Source of the DNA: Amycolatopsis sp. NBC_01488
Lineage (GTDB): Bacteria; Actinomycetota; Actinomycetes; Mycobacteriales; Pseudonocardiaceae
Direction of reading: 5' to 3'
NCBI RefSeq assembly: GCF_036227105.1
Contig: NZ_CP109434.1
Span: 2,794,001 to 2,858,000, forward strand
DNA length: 64,000 nucleotides
The notes beneath the pieces are model-generated. The model saw only the letters and a program-made list of their open reading frames with translations. It did not search any database and was not told the origin of the DNA. This document shows, in pieces, positions 7,445 through 16,133 of the stretch. Numbering within the stretch: position 1 is the stretch's first letter; each line of letters starts with the position of its first letter. Both the position numbers and the translations under genes were made by a program.

Positions 7445-8353
7445 ATGGGCTGGTCAGGCGCCGACTTCAAGGACCTGGTAACACTCTCGTCGGCGTTTCG
7501 GCTGGTCGAGCAAGCTGAAGAGAGCAAGAATTCGCCGATGGGTGAGCCAGAGCAGTTGATGATGGACCAGCGGATCTTGGCTGACTTGGCCAAGATTTTT
7601 GATCGAGTCGACGCGCTTGCCGGGGTGATTGAAGACGAGCATCCGCCTCCGATTGCGGGCAGCACCTTGGCTGAGGACGACGTAGCCACTGATCCGTTCC
7701 ATATCTCCCATGCAGCCATATGGGGTTTGGTCAGTGCTGTCGATCATGTCAAAGCTCTTCGCACGCTGGTTGTCGATAGCCACACCGTTCCTGCGCGGGC
7801 ACCGTTCACGCTACTGCGCGCAGCCCTTGAGAACGCCGCAACGACGGTGTGGCTGTTGGCCCCAAGTGAACGCGCCGAGCGCGTGTTGCGGCGACTGCGG
7901 CTCCAGTGGGCCAACATCAAGGATGACGAGAGCGCTCGTCAGCTAATTGATCACGCTCAAACGGTTCCTACTAAGGACAAGAAGAGACGGCTTCAAGACA
8001 TCGGTCGAGCGGCCGGGCTGTCATCGAGCGAAGTTAGCCTAATCGCATCAAGGACAGTTGGGTTCTCCAGCATCGTCGAGACTGCGGGTCGCGAAGGGAA
8101 CGGCCTAGAAGCCGACATCATGCTGCTGGTGTGGAAGCTGTGTAGCGGGATCGCGCATGCAAAGTCCTGGGCGGTCCTCGGGCTGCTTGACCGTGACCAG
8201 ATCAAGCGTGTGACCGAGAACGTTGCACAGGTTCGTCTGTCTGCACCTGACTCGGCCCTGTTGAACATAACCGGACTTGCGGCCGCGGCTATTCAGGAGG
8301 GTTGGCGCCTGTTTGCCGCCGCATGGCAGCCGACGCAGCCCAACAAACGCTGA
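7445..8353 (+). CDS. Unknown helical accessory protein at the element's right end
   Basis: 302 aa if ATG at 7445 is used (AGGGG close upstream). ATG at 7538 is an alternative, and the longer frame to 7274 overlaps the opposite gene and is rejected. The product is helical and soluble: an Arg/Leu-rich core (PFTLLRAALENAATTVWLL, RVLRRLRLQWANI) and a later IAHAKSWAVLGL segment. This pattern of a buried arginine helix plus a conserved His is reminiscent of DUF5677/AbiV-like proteins, but the match is weak. Lower GC and position next to the att site mark it as element cargo. Confidence 0.55.
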   Translation: MGWSGADFKDLVTLSSAFRLVEQAEESKNSPMGEPEQLMMDQRILADLAKIFDRVDALAGVIEDEHPPPIAGSTLAEDDVATDPFHISHAAIWGLVSAVDHVKALRTLVVDSHTVPARAPFTLLRAALENAATTVWLLAPSERAERVLRRLRLQWANIKDDESARQLIDHAQTVPTKDKKRRLQDIGRAAGLSSSEVSLIASRTVGFSSIVETAGREGNGLEADIMLLVWKLCSGIAHAKSWAVLGLLDRDQIKRVTENVAQVRLSAPDSALLNITGLAAAAIQEGWRLFAAAWQPTQPNKR

Positions 8354-8481
8354 GGCTTGCAGCAGGGTCTCAGATGAGGTCTCAGTTCGGCCAGGTTCGG
8401 CGGTGTAGCTGGTGTTGCACAGTTCGCGCTGACCTGCGGGAATGCACCCTTTCAGACCCCTTTGGACAGGTAGGCTCGGAA
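8354..8481. other. Element end with short direct repeats next to the att core
   Basis: Between the last element gene and the tRNA fragment there are short direct repeats: GGTCTCAG twice (8366-8391 area) and GTTCGGC twice just after. Integrase and Xis arm-type sites usually lie in such positions; the assignment is inference only. Confidence 0.3.
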
Positions 8482-8537
8482 CTCGAAATCGTGTGACGGC
8501 TAATCCCCGTCCGTGGGTTCAAATCCCACCGCCACCG
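8482..8537 (+). other. att site: 3' part of tRNA-Ser(CGA) left at the element boundary
   Basis: From CTCGAAA (8482-8488) the sequence is the 3' part of a serine tRNA: anticodon loop with CGA, 3' anticodon stem TCGTG, long variable arm, T arm GTGGG-TTCAAAT-CCCAC (8513-8529), acceptor CGCCACC and discriminator G. The 5' side does not fit: the bases before the loop are CGGAA where CACGA is needed for the stem. This is what integration into a tRNA 3' end leaves at one junction. An intact copy should lie left of the window beside the integrase. Confidence 0.82.
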
Positions 8538-8596
8538 CTCGCGAGTGGGCGAGGTGTGTCGACGGAAAGCGTCGACGTGCCTCGCTCGCCGTGTTT

Positions 8597-8641
8597 CTGG
8601 GGGCGAAGCCCCCAGGCCCCACCCGGGGGCTCCGCCCCCGG
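8597..8641. repeat. GC-rich double hairpin, REP-like
   Basis: Two near-perfect hairpins in tandem: CTGGGGGC-GAA-GCCCCCAG (8597-8615) and CCGGGGGC-TCC-GCCCCCGG (8623-8641), the second followed by ACCCCC. The same pair type recurs at 11794-11838 and 49411-49472. It may act as a transcription terminator; its repetition suggests a dispersed element. Confidence 0.65.
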
Positions 8642-8803
8642 ACCCCCGGTGTGGTCACCGTTGTGGGTGGCCGAATGTGAAAGACATCCCCTCTCGAACC
8701 GCCGGTGACACGTAGAGGGTTGTGCGTCAGCCGTGGTGCTTGACTTGAAGGGCTCTTGAAGTGTGACCGTGATCGGCAGAACCCGATCACCAGGGAGCAC
8801 ACC

Positions 8804-9571
8804 ATGAAGGTCCTCGTCACCGGGGCCACCGGCAACACCGGCCGGCACGTCGTCCGCGGGCTGCTCGAGCGCGGCGAAGACGTCCGGGTCCTCGTTCGCG
8901 ATCCGGCCAAGGCGCCTGGCGGCGACGTAGTCCGAGGCGACATCACCGACCCGGCCGAAGCCGCGGAGGGGGTCGACGCCGTCTATTTCCTCTGGCCCTT
9001 CTACTCGGCCGAAGGAATCGACAAAGCCGTAAAGCCTTTCAAGGACAAGAAGATTGTCTACCTTTCGTCGGTCGCCGCCGAAGACGGCGGGTTCTGGGGT
9101 GAAGTCGAGCAGGCCATCATCGGCGTCACCGACGACTGGACCTTTCTCCGCGTCACCGGCCTCGCCACCAACACCCTCGGGTGGGTGGAGCAGGCGAAGA
9201 CCGGCACCGTGCGGGCGCCGTACGGGCAAGCCAAGCGCTCGCTCGTCCACGAAAAGGACGTCGCCGACATGGCGATCGAAGCCTTCACCGAAGATCACGC
9301 CCAGCAGATCTACCTCGTCACCGGCCCGGAAGCCCTGAGCCAGGCCGAGCAGGTGAAGATCATCGGCGACGCGCTCGGAAAGCCCGTCCGTTGGGAAGAA
9401 CAGCCGCTGGGCGAAGCAAGAGCTCATCTGGGCGAGGAATTCGCGGCGAGCGCGCTGCCCTACTGGGCGTCCCTCGTCGACGAGCCGGAACCCGTCTCGC
9501 TGGACGTCGCGAAGGTCACCGGGCACCCGGCAAGGCCCTTCGACGACTGGGCGCGGGAACGGTTCAGCTGA
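8804..9571 (+). CDS. NmrA-like NAD(P)-binding reductase
   Basis: 255 aa from ATG at 8804, preceded by AGGGAG. The N-terminal Rossmann motif GATGNTG (residues 7-13) and the following VRVLVRDPAK are typical of NmrA/atypical SDR proteins. The IVYLSSVAAED segment replaces the usual Tyr-x-x-x-Lys site, and the C-terminus has IYLVTGPEALS as in the NmrA group. Members are NAD(P)H-dependent quinone reductases or redox sensors. First intact chromosomal gene right of the att site; it converges on the next gene with an 8-nt overlap. Confidence 0.82.
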   Translation: MKVLVTGATGNTGRHVVRGLLERGEDVRVLVRDPAKAPGGDVVRGDITDPAEAAEGVDAVYFLWPFYSAEGIDKAVKPFKDKKIVYLSSVAAEDGGFWGEVEQAIIGVTDDWTFLRVTGLATNTLGWVEQAKTGTVRAPYGQAKRSLVHEKDVADMAIEAFTEDHAQQIYLVTGPEALSQAEQVKIIGDALGKPVRWEEQPLGEARAHLGEEFAASALPYWASLVDEPEPVSLDVAKVTGHPARPFDDWARERFS

Positions 9572-10136
9572 GCTCGACCGCCGGTGCCGTCACGGGTTCC
9601 AGTTCCGCCACCAGCGTGGACAACGAGGCCACCTTCAGGGAAACCGTCCGGACCACTGCCGTGCACGCCGTGCTGACCGTGCTCACCACTTCGGCCGATC
9701 GGTCGTCCGCGAGCACCGCCGCGACGGACGCCGAAGCCGACGCCGCGATCGCGGTGATCTCCGCGGCGGCCGACACCGCCAGTTCGTCCAGGTGCGAAGC
9801 GATCCGGACGCCCAGAGCGGCCGTGGCTGCGGCCGCGCGGGCCGCCGCGCCGTACTGACCGTCCACTGTGTCCGCCCAGAGGCCGAACGTCTCCGCGCTG
9901 CCGCCGGTCTCGGCCTGCTCGACGCCGGTGCGGAACTCCGTGGACGCCGACGTCACCAGCAACGCGCCCGCGTCGACCGCCGAAGCGGACGCGCTGATCG
10001 ACGACGGCGAACAGTCCAGGTGCCGCAGGGCCGCGACCGGGTCCGGGGCGCCGATCCGGCCCGCGGCCGCGCGCAACGACGCCAACGAAGAAGCAGCTGA
10101 CGTCAACGCCGGGTGCTCGAACACCGGAGACGTCAC
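9564..10136 (-). CDS. Ala/Ser-rich helical protein, possibly ESX/Esp-like
   Basis: 190 aa from GTG at 10136, overlapping the upstream stop (GTGA). Very rich in Ala and Ser, predicted almost wholly helical, with no signal peptide and no TM segment (VDAGALLVTSASTEFRTGV, AEITAIAASASASVAAVLA). Size, composition and pairing resemble WXG100/EspC-like proteins and their partners, but no WXG motif is seen. Translated together with the 124-aa gene upstream; probably partners. Confidence 0.5.
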   Translation of the reverse strand: MTSPVFEHPALTSAASSLASLRAAAGRIGAPDPVAALRHLDCSPSSISASASAVDAGALLVTSASTEFRTGVEQAETGGSAETFGLWADTVDGQYGAAARAAAATAALGVRIASHLDELAVSAAAEITAIAASASASVAAVLADDRSAEVVSTVSTACTAVVRTVSLKVASLSTLVAELEPVTAPAVELS

Positions 10137-10507
10137 GGCGCCACCGCCAGCCGGCCCCGGAAGCCGGTGCTCCGGGTGCTCTCCGCCGCCATGCGCAGCC
10201 GGCCCGCCAGGTCGGACGTCGCGTCGCCGAGGACGCGCGCGTCCGCTTCGCGTGCCGCCAAGGCCGCCGACCAGCGGGCCGCCAGCTCGCGGGCCTGCGG
10301 GGAGATGCCGAACGGCGTCGAATCGACGCGGGCCTCGGCGAACCTGCCCGCCGCCTTGTCGTCGGCGGCCGTGGCCTGGTCGAGCAGGTCGGCTGCCGCG
10401 CGGAGCCGGTCGTGCCTCTTCAGGGGGTTCCGGGTGGTGGAGCCACCGGCCCCGGGGCGAAGCTCCGGGATGTCACTGTCGATCCGCGAGCCTCTGCCTT
10501 CCGGCAT
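10133..10507 (-). CDS. Helical protein, partner of the Ala/Ser-rich protein
   Basis: 124 aa from ATG at 10507 (MPEGRGSRIDS), chosen because GGAGG lies 4 nt upstream; a longer TTG-started frame lacks this. After a disordered 30-residue N-terminus the protein is a helical hairpin (LRAAADLLDQATAADDKAAG, then ARELAARWSAALAAREADA). One Trp occurs in ELAARWSAAL, vaguely WXG-like. Leads a two-gene operon. Function unknown. Confidence 0.5.
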   Translation of the reverse strand: MPEGRGSRIDSDIPELRPGAGGSTTRNPLKRHDRLRAAADLLDQATAADDKAAGRFAEARVDSTPFGISPQARELAARWSAALAAREADARVLGDATSDLAGRLRMAAESTRSTGFRGRLAVAP

Positions 10508-10827
10508 GGGGACCTCCGTCGTCAAGGGCGCTCACCCGATCGTGGAAGATCTTGCCTCATGCTCCCGAGCCGCCCGCATCGCGGTGACCTGCGGCGTTGA
10601 CCGCGTTCCACCAAGTGGACGTCTTGACCGCAGGGCGGGAAGAAAGCGACCATGGGCACATGCCCGCCACCTCGGAAAGCACGCCTGTCCGGTGGTTCGG
10701 CCGCGCCTCCAAGCGGTCGGTCGGGGAAGGCACCGTGGAGCTCCTGCTGCGCCGCGGCCGCCTGGGCTCGCCCCCTGCCTGACGCGAGCCCGGCGTCCGA
10801 ATTCCCGCAAACCCTTGGAGCACAACC
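10508..10827. other. Divergent intergenic region upstream of the TauD-like gene
   Basis: 320 bp. I see no convincing coding sequence; the short open frames lack ribosome sites and have poor codon bias. It must contain the leftward promoter of the helical pair and the rightward promoter of the dioxygenase gene. No palindromic operator stands out. Confidence 0.4.
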
Positions 10828-11748
10828 ATGTCCGTAGACCTGCCTGCCCGGCCGCTGCGCGAGGCCGTCACACCCGCCGACGGTCTCCTCGAAGGCCCGC
10901 GCGTCCTGCACCGAAGCGGCAGCGGCGAGCCGTACGACCTCTTCACGCTGCGCCCGCTGGGCCCGGTGATCGGCGCCGAGATTGACGCCGTCGACCTGGC
11001 CGAGCCGCTCACCTCCGAGCTGCGCGAGGAGCTCAACCGCGCCCTGCTCGAGTGGAAAGTGGTCTTCTTCCGCGACCAGCACATCACGTCGGCGCAGCAG
11101 CGCGCCTTCGCGGCGAACTGGGGTGCGCTGGAGACCAACCCGTTCATCCCGAAGGGTGACGACGACGCCGTCACGCGCTTCGAGCGCACCGCCGCAATGC
11201 CCGGCTACGAGAACATCTGGCACGTCGACGTCACCTGGCGGCCCCACCCCGCGCTCGGCTCGGTGCTGCGGCTGATCGAGGTGCCGCCCGTCGGCGGCGA
11301 CACGCTGTGGGCCGACATGGCCGCTGCCTACGACAACCTGCCCGAAGACGTCCGCACCCGCATCGACGGGCTCACCGCGGTGCACGACTACCTCCCCGGC
11401 TTCGACCGGTTCTCCGATCCCGCGCTCCTGGCGCAGTGGCAGGAGCAGTTCCCGCCGGTCGAGCACCCGGTGGTCCGGACGCACCCGGAGACCGGACGGC
11501 GCACCCTGTTCGTCAACCAGGCGTTCACCACGCACATCGTCGGCATGGACCGCGCCGAGAGCGACCGGCTGCTGCGGTACCTGTTCCTGCAGGCTCACAC
11601 GCCGGAGTTCCAGGTGCGGTTCAGCTGGCGGCCGAATTCCGTGGCGTTCTGGGACAACCGCGCGACGCAGCACTACGCGGTCAACGACTACCACCCGCAC
11701 GTCCGGATCGCGGAGCGCGTCGCCATCGCGGGCGACCGACCGTTCTGA
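10828..11748 (+). CDS. TauD/TfdA-family 2-oxoglutarate/Fe(II) dioxygenase
   Basis: 306 aa with GGAG upstream of the ATG. The jelly-roll iron site is complete: H132 and D134 in WHVDVTW and H282 in TQHYAVNDY, with R293 or R297 for 2-oxoglutarate. LLEWKVVFFRDQHIT is the standard TauD N-terminal motif. Such enzymes hydroxylate taurine, other sulfonates, sulfate esters or chloroaromatic acids, releasing sulfite or the corresponding product. The substrate is not decidable from sequence; a sulfonate-type ABC transporter at 42.5 kb is a possible partner. Monocistronic. Confidence 0.88.
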   Translation: MSVDLPARPLREAVTPADGLLEGPRVLHRSGSGEPYDLFTLRPLGPVIGAEIDAVDLAEPLTSELREELNRALLEWKVVFFRDQHITSAQQRAFAANWGALETNPFIPKGDDDAVTRFERTAAMPGYENIWHVDVTWRPHPALGSVLRLIEVPPVGGDTLWADMAAAYDNLPEDVRTRIDGLTAVHDYLPGFDRFSDPALLAQWQEQFPPVEHPVVRTHPETGRRTLFVNQAFTTHIVGMDRAESDRLLRYLFLQAHTPEFQVRFSWRPNSVAFWDNRATQHYAVNDYHPHVRIAERVAIAGDRPF

Positions 11749-11764
11749 CCCTTAGCCTGGGGTC

Positions 11765-12274
11765 ATGACCGATGAACCCCAAGCTGAGACATTCCGGGGC
11801 TCCGCCCCGGGCCGGGGGCTCCGCCACCCGGAGCCCCCCGAAGAAGCAGTGGTGACCGGTTTCCTGAAGGCCCTAGAGGACCTCGACATCGACCGCGCCC
11901 TGACGTTCGCGGCGAGCGACATCGTGTACCAGAACGTGCCGTTGCCGCCCGCCCGCGGCGTCGCGGCGGTCGAGAAGCAGCTGCGGCTCATGGCCCGGTT
12001 CGGCTCCGGGTTCGAGGCGCGGACGCACCACATCGCCTCCGACGGCAACGTCGTGCTCACCGAACGCACGGACGTGCTGCGCCGCGGCGCGTGGGAAGCG
12101 GAGTTCTGGGTCTGCGGCACGTTCGAGGTCGAAGCCGGCCGCATCGTGCTCTGGCGCGACTACTTCGACTGGACGACAGTGCTGGCCGCGAGCGCGAAGG
12201 GTGCCGGGCGGGTCGCGCTCGCCGGCGCGCGCACGCTTTTCGGTCGCTACAAGGCGAAGCAGGCCGTGCGCTAG
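11765..12274 (+). CDS. Limonene-1,2-epoxide-hydrolase-like (EphG-like) SnoaL-fold protein
   Basis: 169 aa. The LEH catalytic pattern is visible: ERTDVL (Arg and Asp), FWVCGTFEV, and the second Asp in LWRDYFD, closely resembling the mycobacterial EphG type, which opens epoxides of lipid or sterol-like substrates by direct water attack. ATG at 11765 is supported by TAGCCT 6 nt upstream (leaderless promoter). Residues 9-25 are encoded by a GC-rich double hairpin also found in intergenic regions, so the N-terminus is atypical. GTG at 11849 or 11852, after the hairpins, is the alternative start. Confidence 0.8.
   Translation: MTDEPQAETFRGSAPGRGLRHPEPPEEAVVTGFLKALEDLDIDRALTFAASDIVYQNVPLPPARGVAAVEKQLRLMARFGSGFEARTHHIASDGNVVLTERTDVLRRGAWEAEFWVCGTFEVEAGRIVLWRDYFDWTTVLAASAKGAGRVALAGARTLFGRYKAKQAVR
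11794..11838. repeat. GC-rich double hairpin lying inside the EphG-like coding sequence
   Basis: CCGGGGC-TCC-GCCCCGG (11794-11810) followed by arms GGGGGCTCCG and CGGAGCCCCC around a short loop (11814-11838). Same architecture as the intergenic pairs at 8597-8641 and 49411-49472, but here in frame within codons 10-25. Confidence 0.6.
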
Positions 12275-12372
12275 ACCCGGTGTTCGCCGCGGTCGTGGTC
12301 CCGAAGGTCCACGACCGCGGCTATCCCCAGCACCAGCACGAACACGCAACTGAGAACAATCAGCCCCCACAT
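12271..12372 (-). CDS. 33-aa single-TM small protein
   Basis: ATG at 12372 is preceded by GGGAGGGAG at normal distance. The peptide is one transmembrane helix (MWGLIVLSCVFVLVLGIAAVV) with a charged cytoplasmic tail (DLRDHDRGEHRV). Stop codons overlap those of the convergent EphG-like gene. Too short for family assignment, but codon use and ribosome site fit a real small membrane protein. Confidence 0.5.
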   Translation of the reverse strand: MWGLIVLSCVFVLVLGIAAVVDLRDHDRGEHRV

Positions 12373-12567
12373 GATGGTTCTCCCTCCCCCACGTGTTCGT
12401 GCTGGTCGAGAGCTGTCGAGGAGTGGTCTGTGCCACTTTTCCGGCGGCTCACGCAGACCGTACCGCCGCTTCATACGGGTTGTTCCCGGTCTTAGGGAGC
12501 ATTTAAGGCAGATGCGCCGGATGGGTGACAGAGGCCCTGGATTCTGTAACAGTCCGCGCGCGAGCCG

Positions 12568-13515
12568 TCACGCGCCCAGGCCCGAAACCGACGCGATTCC
12601 CTCTCGGACGGACACCGTCGTCGAGCGCTTCGCCGAGACGTCCGCGACATACCTCAGCACCTTGCCCGCTTCCTCCCCCGCGAGTGGTACGCACTCGTTG
12701 TCGGCGTCGCGCCGCACCGGGATCAGCTCGAGCCGGGGTTCGTCGCCGAACATGCAGCCGGCCAGCAGCCCGTCGACGTGCCGGCCGCGCATCGACGGCC
12801 AGTCGAAGACGAGGTTGCCGAGGCTGTAGAGGATCGGCCGGCCGCGGTACACCTCGACGGCCTGGATCGTGTGCGGCCCGTGTCCGACGACGAGGTCGGC
12901 GCCGGCATCGATCGCGGCGCGGCCGTAGGCGACCTGGTATTCGGTGAGTTCGGCGCCCGGCAGGCCCCAGTGCATCGAGACGACGACGTGGTCATTGCCG
13001 GACTTGGCCCGCCTGATGTCGGCGACGAGCCGTTCCAGGTGCTCGGGGACCGGCGTGGTGCGGACGAGCGGCGGCCGGCCAGGGACCTCCATGACGTGCG
13101 GATCGGGCTGGTACGCCGTGGTCGCAAACGCTTGCGCGACCCCCGGGAAGTCTGGCTGCGCGCTCTGACCGCGGGAGCGAAGTGAGGTGTAAGCGAGGAA
13201 GGCGACCTTTTCGCCCGACCGCTCGAGCACCGCGGGTGCGTGCGCGGCGTCGAGGTCCGCGCCGGCGCCGCAGTGCGCGATCCCGGCGTGGTCGAGGACC
13301 GGGAGGCTCGCCATCGAGGTGAGGTCGTTGGCGCACGAGACGACGTCGATGCTCGCCGACGACAGCGCTTCGGCCATCGGCGCGTCGAGGGACCCTTCGA
13401 GGTTGACGAACCGGAGGTCGGCCCCTTTGAGCAGCGGGTCCAGGTGCTCGAACGCCTCCGACGGCGTCGCGCGGCCCTGAACGTTGACGTCTCCGCCGAG
13501 CACCAGCGTGATCAC
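12568..13515 (-). CDS. CapA-family metallophosphoesterase-like protein
   Basis: 315 aa from GTG at 13515 (VITLVLGGDVNVQG), preceded by GCAGG. The PGA_cap pattern is clear: GGDVN at the N-terminus, FVNLEGSL, SCANDLTSM, VVSMHWG, VGHGPHTIQ and YSLGNLVFD. CapA/PgsA proteins take part in poly-gamma-glutamate or capsule synthesis and share a calcineurin-like fold with metal ligands in the GD, N, H and GH motifs. No signal peptide is seen. The open frame running on to 16191 is an antisense artefact. Divergent from the secreted nuclease gene. Confidence 0.85.
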   Translation of the reverse strand: MITLVLGGDVNVQGRATPSEAFEHLDPLLKGADLRFVNLEGSLDAPMAEALSSASIDVVSCANDLTSMASLPVLDHAGIAHCGAGADLDAAHAPAVLERSGEKVAFLAYTSLRSRGQSAQPDFPGVAQAFATTAYQPDPHVMEVPGRPPLVRTTPVPEHLERLVADIRRAKSGNDHVVVSMHWGLPGAELTEYQVAYGRAAIDAGADLVVGHGPHTIQAVEVYRGRPILYSLGNLVFDWPSMRGRHVDGLLAGCMFGDEPRLELIPVRRDADNECVPLAGEEAGKVLRYVADVSAKRSTTVSVREGIASVSGLGA

Positions 13516-13641
13516 GAAACCTGCTCTGCCGAACGAGTGACGACGAAAGTAGTTGTTACGAATCGTTGCATCTTTGTCTTCCTCCTCCTCATCTCTTCGG
13601 GGGACTATGCCACGACTGTTCAAGCACAAAGGGGACTCAGG

Positions 13642-16119
13642 GTGATCAAGACCCACAGATCCAAGACCGCGCTGACGGTGGCCGTCGCGTCGGGCTTGGT
13701 GCTCGGCGGAGTGGCCGCACCGGTCGCGCTCGCGGCACCCAGCGCCGACGCGGTGATCGCCGAGGTCTACGGCGGTGGCGGCAACTCCGGCGCCACGTTG
13801 ACCAACGACTTCGTCGAACTCGCCAACCACGGTACCGGCGCCACGAGCGTCGACGGCTTCAGCGTCCAGTACCTGTCCGGCTCGCCGAGCGCGTCCAGCA
13901 CCTGGCAGGTGACGCAGCTGGCCGGCAGCGTCGCGCCGGGCGGGCGCTACCTCGTGGCCGAGGGCAAGGGTTCCGGCGGCACCGTCGCGCTGCCGGCACC
14001 GGATGCGACCGGCGCGATCGCGATGTCCGCGACGGCGGGCACGATCGCCCTCGTCTCCGGCACCAGCGCGCTGACCTGCAAGACCGCCGCGGACTGCGCC
14101 GCCGATCCCCGGATCAAGGACCTCGTCGGGTTCGGCACGGCGACCGTGCGCGAAGGCAACCCGACCGCCGCGCCGTCCAACACGACGTCCGTCGCCCGCG
14201 GCACTTCGCTGGCCGACACCGACGACAACGCGGCCGACTTCACCGTCGGCGACCCGTCCCCGACGAACACCAAGGGCGAGACGACCGGCGGCGGCAACCC
14301 CGGTGCGCCGGGCACCCCGGCGAAGATCCACGAAATCCAGGGCACCACGCGCCTTTCGCCGTTCAAGGACCAGAAGGTCAGCGGCGTCACCGGGGTCGTC
14401 ACCGCGACGCGGACGTTCGGTTCGTCGCGCGGGTTCTGGCTCACCGACCCGAACCCGGACAACGACCCGCGCACCAGCGAGGGCCTGTTCGTCTACACCG
14501 GCTCGACCAGCCCGGCCGTCGCGGTCGGCGACGCGGTGACCGCGGCCGGCACCGTTCGCGAGTTCTACCCGGACGCGCCGGCGACGTCGAACTACCAGTC
14601 GCTCACCGAGCTGAGCAGTGCACAGTGGACGGTCGACTCGCACGGGAACGCGCTGCCCGCGCCGACCGTGCTCGACCCGGACACCGTGCCGACGACGTAC
14701 GCGCCGTCGCCGGGCGGGAACATCGAGTCGCTCCCGCTGGAGCCGTCGAAGTACGCGCTGGACTTCTGGGAGGCGCACGAGAGCGAGATCGTCAGCGTCA
14801 CCGACGCCCGCGTCGTCGGCCCGTCGAACTCGTTCAACGAGCTGTACGTGACGAGCAAGCCGGACCAGCACGAGTCCGTGCGCGGCGGCAGCGTCTACCT
14901 GGGCTACGACCAGCTCAACAGCGGTGTCATGAAGGTGTCGTCGCTCATCCCGTTCGACCAGCGGCCGTTCCCGAAGCTCAACGTCGGTGACGTGCTGACC
15001 GGCACCACGTCGGGCCCCGTCGAGTACAGCAACTTCGGCGGCTACACGCTGTTCGCCAGCGTGCTCGGCACCGAAAAGGACAACGGGCTGCAGGCCGAGA
15101 CCACGCGCAAGCAGCGCTCGGGCGAGCTCGCCGTCGCGACGTACAACGTCGAGAACCTGGCGCCGAGTGACCCGCAGGCGAAGTACGACCGGCTCGGCGA
15201 GGCGATCGTGACGCACCTGGCGACGCCGGACATCGTGAACCTGGAGGAGATCCAGGACAACACGGGCGCGACCGACGACGGCACCGTGGCGGCGGACCAG
15301 ACGCTGCAGAAGTTCACCGACGCCATCGTCGCCAAGGGCGGCCCGCGCTACCAGTGGCGCTCGATCGACCCGGTGAACGACCAGGACGGCGGCCAGCCGG
15401 GCGGCAACATCCGGGTGGCGTTCCTGTTCAACCCGGCTCGCGTGTCCTTTGTGGACCGTCCGGGTGGGACTTCGACTTCGGCGGTCGGCGTCGTTCGTGA
15501 GCACGGGAAGACGCACCTCACGGCGTCGCCGGGTCGTGTCGACCCGACGAACGAAGCCTGGACGACCAGTCGCAAGCCGCTGGCCGGCGAGTTCGTCTTC
15601 AAGGGCCGCACGGTGTTCGTCATCGCCAACCACTTCAACTCCAAGGGTGGCGACCACCCGACCCACGGCCGGTTCCAGCCGCCGGTGCGCAGTTCCGAGG
15701 TGCAGCGGCAGAAGCAGGCCACGGTGCTGCGCGGGTTCGTCGACTCGCTGCTGGCGTCCGACAAGAACGCGAACGTCGTCGTGGCCGGTGACCTGAACGA
15801 CTACCCGTTCTCGCCCGCGGTCCAGACGCTCACCGCCGGTGGCGCGCTGAAGGACCTGATCGCTTCGGTGCCCGAGGCCGAGCGGTACAGCTACGTGTTC
15901 GAGGGGCAGTCGCAGGTGCTGGACCACATCCTGGCGTCGAAGGCGCCGCGCGGGGTGGACTACGACGTCGTCCACATCAACGCGGAGTTCGCCGACCAGG
16001 CCAGCGACCACGACCCGCAGGTGATCCGGTTCCGGCCGAGCACCGGCAACGCGATCCAGGACGGCATCAACGACCTGCTCGACTACCTGGAGCAGGTGCT
16101 GGACAAGTACTTCCCGTAA
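13642..16119 (+). CDS. Secreted ExeM/NucH-type nuclease with lamin-tail domain
   Basis: 825 aa from GTG at 13642 (VIKTHRSKTALT). A signal peptide ends near residue 32 (APVALAAPSAD). Then come a lamin-tail domain (about 37-150, VIAEVYGGGGNSGATLTNDF), an OB-like region (about 230-470) and an endonuclease/exonuclease/phosphatase domain (about 490-800) with YNVENL, NLEEIQDN, NHFNSKGGD, AGDLNDYP and SDHDPQ. All metal and catalytic motifs are present. Exported DNase of the ExeM/NucH type, likely for phosphate or nucleotide scavenging or biofilm DNA. A strong terminator follows. Confidence 0.9.
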   Translation: MIKTHRSKTALTVAVASGLVLGGVAAPVALAAPSADAVIAEVYGGGGNSGATLTNDFVELANHGTGATSVDGFSVQYLSGSPSASSTWQVTQLAGSVAPGGRYLVAEGKGSGGTVALPAPDATGAIAMSATAGTIALVSGTSALTCKTAADCAADPRIKDLVGFGTATVREGNPTAAPSNTTSVARGTSLADTDDNAADFTVGDPSPTNTKGETTGGGNPGAPGTPAKIHEIQGTTRLSPFKDQKVSGVTGVVTATRTFGSSRGFWLTDPNPDNDPRTSEGLFVYTGSTSPAVAVGDAVTAAGTVREFYPDAPATSNYQSLTELSSAQWTVDSHGNALPAPTVLDPDTVPTTYAPSPGGNIESLPLEPSKYALDFWEAHESEIVSVTDARVVGPSNSFNELYVTSKPDQHESVRGGSVYLGYDQLNSGVMKVSSLIPFDQRPFPKLNVGDVLTGTTSGPVEYSNFGGYTLFASVLGTEKDNGLQAETTRKQRSGELAVATYNVENLAPSDPQAKYDRLGEAIVTHLATPDIVNLEEIQDNTGATDDGTVAADQTLQKFTDAIVAKGGPRYQWRSIDPVNDQDGGQPGGNIRVAFLFNPARVSFVDRPGGTSTSAVGVVREHGKTHLTASPGRVDPTNEAWTTSRKPLAGEFVFKGRTVFVIANHFNSKGGDHPTHGRFQPPVRSSEVQRQKQATVLRGFVDSLLASDKNANVVVAGDLNDYPFSPAVQTLTAGGALKDLIASVPEAERYSYVFEGQSQVLDHILASKAPRGVDYDVVHINAEFADQASDHDPQVIRFRPSTGNAIQDGINDLLDYLEQVLDKYFP

Positions 16120-16133
16120 GCCGTTGGGGCAGG

